NCBI GenBank assembly: GCA_021817045.1
Contig: JAKAWG010000011.1
Coordinates: forward strand, 1 to 64,000
DNA: 64,000 nt
DNA from: Acidobacteriota bacterium
Lineage (GTDB): Bacteria; Acidobacteriota; Terriglobia; UBA7540
Direction of reading: 5' to 3'
Of this stretch, positions 30,102 through 37,127 are shown piece by piece. The notes under the pieces were generated by a model, which ran no database searches, was not told the DNA's origin, and was given only the letters and a program-made list of their open reading frames with translations. A program made the position numbers and the translations under genes. Position 1 is the first letter of the stretch. The number at the start of each line of letters is the position of its first letter.

Positions 30102-30224
30102 AGTGGTGTCACTCCTTTTACCGGTCAGCTTTCAGCAATCAGCACCTCGAGCGAACTCATGGATGACGTTCCGCGCTGAGCCCGTGCTTGCTGAGTGCTG
30201 GTCGCTGATTACTGAAAGCTTCTT

Positions 30225-30704
30225 CTATGAATGGTTTCTCCGGTGCTCTCGAATGTCCTGCGCGGTTTCCCGGTCGATAGTGCGGCGGCGAAGGGTCTCG
30301 CGGCGGTCGAACACCGTCTTCCCCTTGGCGAGCGCGATCTCGCACTTAATCATATTGTTTTTGACGTAGAAGCGCAAAGGAATCAGCGTAAGCCCCCGTT
30401 CCGCCGTCCGTCCCATCAGCTTGTTGATCTCTTGGCGGTGGAGCAGCAGCCGCCGTTCGCGCAGCGAGTCGAGATTCATATAACTTCCCGCCGCATATGC
30501 GCCGATGTGGCAATCGACCAACCACACTTCGCCGCGACGCACCACGGCATAAGCGTCCTTCAGGGATGCGCGCCCCTCACGGATGGATTTCACCTCCGTG
30601 CCCGTGAGCTCGATGCCCGCCTCAAACTTTTCGAAAAAGTGATAAAAGTGCGGGGCTTGCCGGTTTACCGCGAGATTTCTCTGCTCTTTGTCCGATTTCG
30701 CCAT
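30225..30704 (-). CDS. smpB: SsrA-binding protein SmpB
   Basis: A 159-residue partner of tmRNA in ribosome rescue. Core motifs are NRQAPHFYHFFEKFEAGIEL, TGTEVKSIREGRASLKDAY, YMNLDSLRERRLLLHRQEI and LIPLRFYVKNNMIKCEIALA, ending in the basic tail KGKTVFDRRETLRRRTIDRE that enters the ribosomal A site. The ATG at 30704 follows AGGTGGG; an ATG ten codons upstream (30734) is also in frame. No tmRNA gene was seen in the window. It lies about 120 bp downstream of pepA on the same strand. Confidence 0.95.
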   Translation of the reverse strand: MAKSDKEQRNLAVNRQAPHFYHFFEKFEAGIELTGTEVKSIREGRASLKDAYAVVRRGEVWLVDCHIGAYAAGSYMNLDSLRERRLLLHRQEINKLMGRTAERGLTLIPLRFYVKNNMIKCEIALAKGKTVFDRRETLRRRTIDRETAQDIREHRRNHS

Positions 30705-30755
30705 GAGTGTCACACCCACCTGGTGCCCGCCCATCCATGATGGAAAACACCGTTC

Positions 30756-30812
30756 CTGTCACCCCCGCAAAAGCGGGGTCCAGCTTTCTGGATTCCTCCT
30801 TCCGAGGGAATG
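30756..30812. repeat. Dispersed repeat, family 3 (GCAAAAGCGGGGTCCAG...)
   Basis: CCCCCGCAAAAGCGGGGTCC followed by CTGGATTCC...GAGGGAATGG. A better conserved copy lies at 36111-36172. It sits between smpB and rhaM, which are divergent. Confidence 0.65.
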
Positions 30813-30985
30813 GCCAGTGATGGTGATTTTCGACGCAGCCCGTACGATCCCGTTCAATGCAAGTGCTCTATTTTAGCAGGAGGCGCGCACGGCGTAACCT
30901 CGGAACGAGATGTTCGTCAAAACGCGCGTTTACCGGTAGAATAAGGCCCTGCGCGTCGCGCACTTCAGCATTCAAGGAGGATGGC

Positions 30986-31306
30986 ATGGAACGGGTGTGC
31001 TTTCTACTGAAAGTGAAATCGGACAAGTTAGAGGAATACAAGAAGCGGCACCAGGCGGTGTGGCCGGAAATGCTGCAGGCCTTGAGTGAAACAGGTTGGC
31101 GGAACTATTCACTCTATCTGCGCGAGGACGGATTGCTTATCGGCTACTTTGAAACGCCTAGCTTCGATCAGGCGCTTGCCGGCATGGCAAAACGCGAGGT
31201 CAACGCGCGCTGGCAGCGCGACATGGCGCCACTGTTTGAAAATCTGGGCGGCAAACATCCGGACGAAGGATTTCTGCGCCTTGAAGAAGTGTTTCACCTC
31301 GATTAA
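30986..31306 (+). CDS. rhaM: L-rhamnose mutarotase
   Basis: A 106-residue enzyme interconverting alpha- and beta-L-rhamnose so that the isomerase gets its preferred anomer. The family pattern is complete: ERVCFLLKVKSDKLEEYKKR with the catalytic-region histidine in HQAVWPEMLQAL, then NYSLYLREDGLLIGYFE and NARWQRDMAPLFE. The ATG at 30986 has a perfect AAGGAGG upstream; the longer frame from 30857 is not needed. It is on the opposite strand from the rest of the rhamnose genes and separated from them by a zone of broken genes. Confidence 0.93.
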   Translation: MERVCFLLKVKSDKLEEYKKRHQAVWPEMLQALSETGWRNYSLYLREDGLLIGYFETPSFDQALAGMAKREVNARWQRDMAPLFENLGGKHPDEGFLRLEEVFHLD

Positions 31307-31380
31307 ATTGTCGCCGCGAAAATTGCGATACCCGATGAGCGCTCACATGGTAAACTGGTGCCAAGCTTGGTGAGCAAGTC

Positions 31381-31827
31381 ATGACGCTCGAAGACTACAA
31401 GACTATTTTGTACCGTCAGGAAGACGGCTCTTGGGTCGCGGAAGTGCCTGCTATCCCTGGCTGTTACGGTCTCATGGCTACCCGCGAAGCGGCGCTGGAC
31501 GAACTCTCGAACGTCTTTCGAGTGCTTGCAGAAGAGTACGCCGAAAACGGTGTTGCGCTGCCCGCAGACACCACTAAAATCGTCCATGCCGAGCGCCACG
31601 GCGCCTGGGCTTTAGGAAGACACGCGGCAAACAAGGAGCCACCAGCTCTGGAATCATTCCGACGGTCGTGCTGTAACCATTCCACTTCATGGTGGCCGCG
31701 AGATCGGCCCGCCCCTGTTTTTCAAGATCCTTCGACAATTAGCGTTGAGTCCCGAGGAGTTTCAGAGGTTGAAGTGAGCCATCAAACGGGCGCAGGGTTC
31801 TTAACCGGGCCTTGTCACTTATACTAG
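31381..31827 (+). CDS. hicB: HicB-family antitoxin, fused to a degraded hicA remnant
   Basis: Residues 1-70 match HicB antitoxins of the short type (TILYRQEDGSWVAEVPAIPG, CYGLMATREAALDEL, LPADTTKIVHA). Related proteins normally stop right after this point. Here the stop is missing and the frame runs 78 residues further through DNA that encodes the C-terminal part of HicA in another frame. The full 148-residue product is therefore an artefact of decay. The antitoxin part looks intact and might still fold. Confidence 0.75.
   Translation: MTLEDYKTILYRQEDGSWVAEVPAIPGCYGLMATREAALDELSNVFRVLAEEYAENGVALPADTTKIVHAERHGAWALGRHAANKEPPALESFRRSCCNHSTSWWPRDRPAPVFQDPSTISVESRGVSEVEVSHQTGAGFLTGPCHLY
31591..31777 (+). 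pseudogene. hicA: hicA toxin remnant
   Basis: In the frame ending at the TGA of 31775-31777 the DNA reads SHQLWNHSDGRAVTIPLHGG, then REIGPPLFFKILRQLALSPE and EFQRLK. This is the C-terminal two thirds of a HicA mRNA interferase, with the catalytic-region histidine in SHQLWNH. A TAG lies in frame at about 31613, and the ERHGAWAL-like stretch that should precede it is in the hicB frame. The hicA start and the hicB stop have been lost together, consistent with a small deletion plus a frameshift. Confidence 0.75.
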
Positions 31828-31837
31828 CCTGTACCCC

Positions 31838-32473
31838 TATCGCAAAAACGCTTCGACCAGTCCGCCATCAACTGACTGGTGGTGCAACGCGTGCGGTTGC
31901 TGGTGAGAAAAATAATCGCCTGAGCGCAGTCTTTCGGGTCGATGGACTGGCGGGTAAGGCTCCCTTCAGCGTAAAAGGCGGCCAGTATATCCCGCAACGC
32001 ATCCACCGGGTCTTCCGGGCGAAAAATAATGTCATACTGTTCGAGCGACGAGATGATACGTTCGCGCGGAAACATGGCCGAGCCTTTAACGACCGTTGCC
32101 GGAGAAGCGCCGTTCACCCGCACTTTAGGGGCGAAAGAAATCGCCAGCTCCCGCACCAGGTGACTGACCGCCGCTTTGCTCACATCGAAGGCCTCGCTGC
32201 CGCTCTTTGGGACGACAGCGTTTGCAGAACTCGTGAGGACGATGGCGCCGGACAGATCCTAGCTTGAGAAGATTTCTCGTGCCTCCGAAGCGAGGACGAA
32301 GTTCCCGGTAAGATTCACCTCCACCGTGAGGCGCCACTGGTCGTCGCTGTCGTAATGCATAGATCGGCGCCCAAAAGGTTCGAACGGTAGCGAAGCAACT
32401 CAGGTTCGTCGAGTTGCGCCGCCTTTTCGTCCCAAAGATCGTTCAAATAACGCAGTCTACCTTGGCCTGTCAC
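31838..32473 (-). pseudogene. Bifunctional rhamnulose-1-phosphate aldolase / L-lactaldehyde dehydrogenase, internally deleted
   Basis: Both ends of one gene are present but the middle is gone. From 32473: LRYLNDLWDEKAAQLDEPEL then LRYRSNLLGADL, the N-terminus of the aldolase half. Near 32356 it jumps to DQWRLTVEVNLTGNFVLASE, the last part of the dehydrogenase (SDR) half, then SKAAVSHLVRELAISFAPKV and NGASPATVVKGSAMFPRERI. The SDR part has an in-frame TAG after EIFSS and a frameshift before the final VDGGLVEAFLR. Intact relatives are near 700 residues; about 450 are missing. It lies downstream of rhaI and rhaB on the same strand, where the third enzyme of that pathway would be expected. Confidence 0.82.
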
Positions 32474-32532
32474 GTGTGAATTCCTAAAAAGCCAGCTGAT
32501 TCATTCAATCCGCGCATGGAGGGTCCCGCCTG

Positions 32533-32556
32533 TCATTCTGAGCGAAGCGAAGAATC
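32533..32556. repeat. Dispersed palindrome, family 1 (copy 3), left flank of GIY-YIG remnant
   Basis: TCATTCTGAGCGAAGCGAAG then AATC. It is the inverted counterpart of the copy at 32901-32926; the two bracket the GIY-YIG remnant. Confidence 0.75.
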
Positions 32557-32576
32557 CCCGTATTGACTGTTTATCC

Positions 32577-32869
32577 CTACGCGAACCAGCCGTGGCTTAA
32601 GTCCTTCCATGTCGGATTTGGGGAGAGGATCAATGCAATTTTCTTCGTACCCAGCCAGCCCTTGATTTGCTTCTCCCGCAGGATTGCGCCCCGAACATCA
32701 CTGAACGTCTCAGAGTACACTAAGCGATGAATGCTGTATTGCTTGTGAAACCGGGAACCAGTTTGTGCTTGTGCTCGAACACTCACCTTTGCAGGTTATT
32801 GGTCACTCCTGTGTACAGCGTTCTGAATTTACCGGCCATAATGTAAACGTAGTAGGTGTGGGTTACCAT
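32577..32869 (-). pseudogene. GIY-YIG nuclease-like protein, disrupted
   Basis: From the ATG at 32869 the frame reads THTYYVYIMAGKFRTLYTGV then TNNLQR, the GIY-YIG-type N-terminus (YYVYI...LYTGVT). It hits TGA where relatives have an arginine, continues VFEHKHKLVPGFTS, then shifts frame to QYSIHRLVYSETFSDVRGAI, LREKQIKGWL and NPTWKDL. Repairing one stop and one frameshift restores a typical protein of about 97 residues. The gene is dead here but recently so, as homology is continuous. It lies between two inverted family 1 palindromes. Confidence 0.82.
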
Positions 32870-32900
32870 GTCCGCCCCAAAACGCTAAGTTAAATACTGG

Positions 32901-32926
32901 GATTCTTCGCTTCGCTCGGAATGACG
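32901..32926. repeat. Dispersed palindrome, family 1 (copy 4), right flank of GIY-YIG remnant
   Basis: GATTCTTCGCTTCGCTCGGA then ATGACG. It is inverted relative to 32533-32556 with one mismatch in the shared arms. Confidence 0.75.
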
Positions 32927-33108
32927 GCATAGCAACTCCTGCTGACCCGAGAGCACGTCGTAACCTCTCGTATTATGACCCGCAAGTTGCGCATCGAACC
33001 CGCGCATCAGGAGCTCCCCATCACGAAGTATTCGCCGGCATTACCGGTCGGGATTCCGAACCTTCGCTTGCGGACTTGCTTCATGGAGCCCCCTCCTGAA
33101 TGAATCCT

Positions 33109-34293
33109 CTATGCGTAGGTGCCGCCGGCAACGGCGCGGCCCGCACGCTCGCGGCCAATCCGCTCCATGTAACCGCTGGCGCGGAACGCAGACAGCGGAT
33201 CTTCGTGCAACTTGTGCGCACGCCGCCACTCGCGTATTGCGGGTCGAACGTCCGTATCGAAAGCGTCGCGGAAGATCGATTCGGCATCAACCAACCGCTG
33301 TTCCTGCTGCGCCTTGGCGAGTTCTTCGAAGCGTAGAAGCGACGCCTTGCCGTTAATCTCCTGCGCGATGGCGGCCGTCTGAATCATCTCTTCGATCTTG
33401 TTCTTCAGGTTATGACTCTGATCGATCATGTAGGCAATGTCCGCCTTCTTGCCGGTCTCCCACTCGAAAAGGCGGATTTCAGCAAAAATACGGAAGACCT
33501 GATAAGGGTCGATGGAGCCCAACGTCAGGTCGTCATCGGCGTAGCGGCGGTCATTGAAGTGAAAACCACCCAGCATATCTTCCGAAAGCAGCCACGCGAC
33601 GATCTGCTCGATGTTCTCCGCCAAGTAGTGGTGGCCCGTATCCACCAGCACGCGCGCTTGTGGCCCGGCGGCCTTCGAATAAATATAGGACATTCCCCAA
33701 TCGGCAATGTCCGTGTGATAGAACGCCGGCTCAAAAGGCTTGTATTCGACCAGCAGGCGCTGGTTGGGTGCGAGCGCGTCATGAGATTTCTTCAGCCCCT
33801 CTGCCATCCACGCCTTGCGATGGCGGATGTTGGTCGTGCCGGGGTAGCAGGAACCATCGGCAAACCACAGCGAAATGTCGCGGCTGCCAAGCTCCTTCGC
33901 AATCTTAATCGAGTCGAGAATATGGTCCAGAGCCGCTTTCCTAGCCGCCGGCTGCTCGTTCGAGAGTGAGCCGTGCTTGTAAATCTGATCTTGAAACAGG
34001 GTGGGATTGATGGCTCCGGCGCGAATGCCATATTTCTTTTCGAGCGCCTTGATATTTGATGTGGGCGAGCCCGGCGGACAATCCCAAAGCACGTGCAGGG
34101 CGAGCGTTGGACAGCAGCCGGTCACAGCATGAACCTGCCCGGCGTCGGCAAATTTCTCTTCGACGGAGCGGGCGGCAAACGGTTGAATAAACTTTCCGAA
34201 TCGCGTTCCAGTATCCGAAAAGGCCCAGGAAGGCATCTCAATTTGAAATGCGTCCAGCGCAGCTAACACCTTCTCTTCGACTTGGCTCTTCAT
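33109..34293 (-). CDS. rhaI: L-rhamnose isomerase (RhaI type)
   Basis: A 394-residue TIM-barrel isomerase converting L-rhamnose to L-rhamnulose. It is of the RhaI type found in many soil bacteria, not the E. coli RhaA length class. Metal and substrate positions are seen in LLVEYKPFEPAFYHTDI, VLVDTGHHYLAENIEQ and GGFHFNDRRYADDDLTLGSI; the E, D and H residues in these match the divalent metal site of the family. WDCP and SLWFADG are also typical. The ATG at 34293 follows GGTGGT. It is 194 bp downstream of rhaB on the same strand. Substrate range may include other deoxy sugars. Confidence 0.9.
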   Translation of the reverse strand: MKSQVEEKVLAALDAFQIEMPSWAFSDTGTRFGKFIQPFAARSVEEKFADAGQVHAVTGCCPTLALHVLWDCPPGSPTSNIKALEKKYGIRAGAINPTLFQDQIYKHGSLSNEQPAARKAALDHILDSIKIAKELGSRDISLWFADGSCYPGTTNIRHRKAWMAEGLKKSHDALAPNQRLLVEYKPFEPAFYHTDIADWGMSYIYSKAAGPQARVLVDTGHHYLAENIEQIVAWLLSEDMLGGFHFNDRRYADDDLTLGSIDPYQVFRIFAEIRLFEWETGKKADIAYMIDQSHNLKNKIEEMIQTAAIAQEINGKASLLRFEELAKAQQEQRLVDAESIFRDAFDTDVRPAIREWRRAHKLHEDPLSAFRASGYMERIGRERAGRAVAGGTYA

Positions 34294-34432
34294 TGTGGCA
34301 CCACCGTTAGAAAGATTAGAAATGTTGAAAACAAAGGCTTGCTAGGCTTCGTTCCGAAATTTTTGTTCGTCCTCACGGCTCCTCCGGGCGCGCGTTCCAA
34401 CTCCAGCCTCCATGAGCACATCAGAGTACGCC

Positions 34433-34475
34433 GGGACATTGGAGACAGATGAGATAAACGAGACAGTCTTTTATA
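34433..34475. repeat. AACTGTCTCATTTGTCTCC repeat (inverted copy)
   Basis: GGAGACAGATGAGATAAACG followed by AGACAGTC, the complement of the repeats at 21758 and 40089. It again abuts a gene 3' end, since rhaB ends at 34488. Confidence 0.6.
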
Positions 34476-34487
34476 GAGCGCGCCCTC

Positions 34488-35981
34488 TCAAGCCGCGCGG
34501 CGCGACAGCTCGCAGTATTGCTTGAATCGCACGTAAGCGCCTTCCCACGGCTCGGGATTAGACGGGTCAAATACCTGCACGGGGAAGGAACGCTTGATGA
34601 TCTTTCGCACCCCAGCCAGCGAGGCGGCTGCTCCCGTGGCGAGCATCTGCATCCCAATGTTACCGAGCGCCGTTGCCTCCACCGGCCCTGCCACCACTCG
34701 CCGCCCCGTCGCATCAGCCGCGAATTGGTTCAATAAGGCGTTCTGCGAGCCGCCTCCAACAATATGGACTTCGGCGCACCTTTCACCGGTTAAAGTTTCG
34801 AGGGCTTCGAGGGTCAGCCGGTATTTCAGGGCCAGACTCTCCAGAATGGCGCGCGTGTAGCCAGCGGGATCTTCCGGCGAGGGTTGCTCTGATTCCTGGC
34901 AGAAGCGGTCGATGGCTGCAGGCATCTTTTCCGGGTTCACGAACCAAGGATGATCCGGATCCACCAGCGACCGCAGCGCCGGCTTTGACCTGGCAAGCTC
35001 GCACAACTCGGCGTAAGTGAATTCCTGCCCTTGCAGTTTCCAGTCGCTCCGGCAGCGCTGCAGCAGCCACAGGCCGGCGATATTCTTGAGCAGGCGGATA
35101 GTCCCGCAAACGCCGCCCTCGTTGGTGAAGTTCTGTTTTCTCGCATTGTCGCTGATCACCGGCTTGAGCACTTCCGTGCCCAGCAAAGACCACGTTCCAG
35201 AACTGATAAACGCGGATTTCTCCGCTCCGGTCACCGCGGCGACGGCCGAGCCGGTATCGTGACAGGCGGGTGCAATGACGGGAAGGGAATCAAGCCCTGC
35301 ATCCGCAGCAACGTCGGCCCGCAGCGGACCGAGAACCGTTCCTGGCTGCGCGATTTCGCCGAAGATGCGCGTGGGAAGGGAAAGCTGCGTCAGGAGCTCC
35401 GTGGACCAGCGTCCGGCGCGCGGGTCATACATTTGGGTTGTCGTCGCGTTGGTGAATTCGCAGACCGCGACTCCGGAAAGCCAAAAGTTCAGCAGGTCAG
35501 GGATGGTGGCGAATTTTTCTACAACAGCGAAAATGGACGGCGTTTTCAAAAACTCCGCGTAAAGCTGGTAGAGCGTGTTAAAAGGCATGAACTGGATTCC
35601 GGTGTGCTCGTACACTTCCTCCGCGGGAATCTTTTCGAGGACGCGCTGCATGATTCCATCGGTGCGGCGGTCGCGGTAATGGAAAGGGGTACCCAGCAGC
35701 ATCCCGCCCGGCCCGAGGAGAGCGTAATCCACGCCCCAGGTGTCCACTCCGAGACCCATCAGCTTGCGGCCGGAGCGCTGGGCGGCCAGTGCCAGCCCGC
35801 GGCGCATCTCAAGCCAGAGGCGCAACACGTCCCAATGCAACTCGCCGTTGTAACGAACGGGTTCGTTGGGGAAGCGGTGGATTTCTTCAAGCGTCAAGAC
35901 TCCCGATGCCATCCGCCCGCACATGGCGCGGCCACTCTCCGCACCCAGATCAAATGCCAGCCAGGTCTGTTCTTGCGACAT
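34488..35981 (-). CDS. rhaB: Rhamnulokinase
   Basis: A 497-residue FGGY-family kinase phosphorylating L-rhamnulose at O-1. The N-terminal ATPase fold starts with WLAFDLGAESGRAMCG (phosphate-1 loop). LGVDTWGVDYALLG is the rhamnulokinase pattern, PFHYRDRRTDG the substrate loop and VIAPACHDTGSAVAAV the second lobe with catalytic Asp candidates. VHIVGGGSQNALLNQFAADA is the adenosine motif, and ALGNIGMQML the C-terminal signature. The ATG at 35981 has only a weak ribosome-binding site. Its product, rhamnulose-1-phosphate, has no intact local aldolase, since that gene is a pseudogene at 31838-32473. Confidence 0.93.
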   Translation of the reverse strand: MSQEQTWLAFDLGAESGRAMCGRMASGVLTLEEIHRFPNEPVRYNGELHWDVLRLWLEMRRGLALAAQRSGRKLMGLGVDTWGVDYALLGPGGMLLGTPFHYRDRRTDGIMQRVLEKIPAEEVYEHTGIQFMPFNTLYQLYAEFLKTPSIFAVVEKFATIPDLLNFWLSGVAVCEFTNATTTQMYDPRAGRWSTELLTQLSLPTRIFGEIAQPGTVLGPLRADVAADAGLDSLPVIAPACHDTGSAVAAVTGAEKSAFISSGTWSLLGTEVLKPVISDNARKQNFTNEGGVCGTIRLLKNIAGLWLLQRCRSDWKLQGQEFTYAELCELARSKPALRSLVDPDHPWFVNPEKMPAAIDRFCQESEQPSPEDPAGYTRAILESLALKYRLTLEALETLTGERCAEVHIVGGGSQNALLNQFAADATGRRVVAGPVEATALGNIGMQMLATGAAASLAGVRKIIKRSFPVQVFDPSNPEPWEGAYVRFKQYCELSRRAA

Positions 35982-36110
35982 TCACGACTCCGGAAAGCAG
36001 AAGGCGGCCCACAGGGCCTTCACTGTCTCTTACCCACGAACATCAGCTTACCCACTGTAACTCCACGAGTTACGACGGGAACCGCCGTGAGAAAAACCGG
36101 CCGAGCCTGT

Positions 36111-36172
36111 CCCTCCCGCGAAAGTGGGAGTCCAGAGTTATCCAAGATGGATTCCCGCCTTCGCGGGAATGA
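36111..36172. repeat. Dispersed repeat, family 3 (well conserved copy)
   Basis: CCCTCCCGCGAAAGTGGGAG, a spacer, then GATTCCCGCCTTCGCGGGAA. Two hairpins face each other. The same family as 30756-30812. Confidence 0.75.
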
Positions 36173-36223
36173 TTGATTTCTGGCTCTCGCTGCATCGGGA
36201 CGAGCGGCTGATTTCTTCTGACT

Positions 36224-36338
36224 GAGAATTGCAAAATGAAGTGACAACCAACGCTGTAGCGCTGCCCTGCGACCGGCGCCTTTCGCCCCTCATAGAGCGG
36301 CGCTACAGAAAGCGATTTCACTGTATTTTGCAATTCTC
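36224..36338. repeat. Nested palindrome resembling a miniature inverted-repeat element
   Basis: Outer arms GAGAATTGCAAAATGAAGTG (36224) and CACTGTATTTTGCAATTCTC (36319-36338) are inverted copies with few mismatches. Inner arms CTGTAGCGC (36254) and GCGCTACAG (about 36300-36308) form a second pair of the GTAGCGC...GCGCTAC type. The whole unit is 115 bp with no reading frame. Confidence 0.7.
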
Positions 36339-36362
36339 TATACTGCCGTCTGCCTTCCGCCT

Positions 36363-37112
36363 TCAATACGTCGCCCGGCCGCCGGAAATATCGTAGCACT
36401 GTCCCGTGGTGAACGAGGCTTCGCGTGAAGCAAGGAAATGAACGAGCGCCGCAACTTCCTCAATCGTTCCGGTTCGGCCCATAGGAATTCGGCTCACCAT
36501 GTATTGAACCGTATCGGGCGAAAGGGTATCCAGAATCTTGGTTCGAATCACCGCGGGAGCGATGCTGTTCACGGTGATGTTGGCTTTTCCTGCCACTTCC
36601 TTGGCGAGGGATTTTGTGAGCGCGATGACGGCGGCCTTGCTGGCCGAATACGGCCCGAGGGTCGGGTTACCTTCTTTCCCGGCGACGGAGGCTACGTTCA
36701 CGATGCGGCCGTAACCGCGCGCCAGCATTTCCTCAATGACGGCCTTTGAGGTAAGAAAGACGCCGCGCACGTTCACCGCATAAACGTTATCCAGGTCACT
36801 TGCGTTGAGCTGCCAGAGGGGAAGCGTGCGCCCGGCAATGCCGGCATTGTTCACCAAAATATCGACTGGACCGAGCGCGCGGCGAACTTCCGCCATAGCC
36901 CCATCAACCGACGCGGGCGAAGAAACGTCACATCGAATCGGCACCCCACCGAAGGATGAGGCTGCCTGGCGCGCAAGGTCCTCCTTCATGTCCAGCACGG
37001 CCACGCGCGCGCCCGCAGCCGCCAACCGCTGCGCGATGCCTTCACCAATGCCTTGGCCTGCCCCCGTGACAACTGCAACTTGTCCATCGAGACTGAAAAA
37101 TGTGTTTGGCAT
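36363..37112 (-). CDS. SDR-family NAD(P)-dependent oxidoreductase
   Basis: A 249-residue classical short-chain dehydrogenase. The nucleotide-binding motif VVTGAGQGIGEGIAQRL, NNAGIAG, catalytic Ser in NVASVAGKEG and YxxxK in GPYSASKAAVIALTKSLAKE are all present, as is VNSIAPAVIRTKI after them. The ATG starts 15 nt after the stop of the rhamnonate dehydratase-like gene, so the two form an operon. By position it is likely to act in the same pathway, either as L-rhamnose 1-dehydrogenase or as a 2-keto-3-deoxy-rhamnonate dehydrogenase; the sequence alone does not decide. D-residues after beta-2 (VLDMKE) favour NAD over NADP. Confidence 0.85.
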   Translation of the reverse strand: MPNTFFSLDGQVAVVTGAGQGIGEGIAQRLAAAGARVAVLDMKEDLARQAASSFGGVPIRCDVSSPASVDGAMAEVRRALGPVDILVNNAGIAGRTLPLWQLNASDLDNVYAVNVRGVFLTSKAVIEEMLARGYGRIVNVASVAGKEGNPTLGPYSASKAAVIALTKSLAKEVAGKANITVNSIAPAVIRTKILDTLSPDTVQYMVSRIPMGRTGTIEEVAALVHFLASREASFTTGQCYDISGGRATY

Positions 37113-37127
37113 GTCCCTGACTTCCGC

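Larger units (their letters stand above)
35982..36362. other. 381-bp gap made of two repeat elements
   Basis: Contains a family 3 repeat (36111-36172) and a 115-bp nested palindrome (36224-36338). No coding sequence or clear promoter is seen; it separates rhaB from the SDR/dehydratase pair. Confidence 0.65.

Noticed and set aside
34320-34345. Third copy of the conserved non-coding element (TTGAAAACAAAGG)
   Set aside because: Only the first 13-nt block is present; none of the later blocks follow at the expected spacing.
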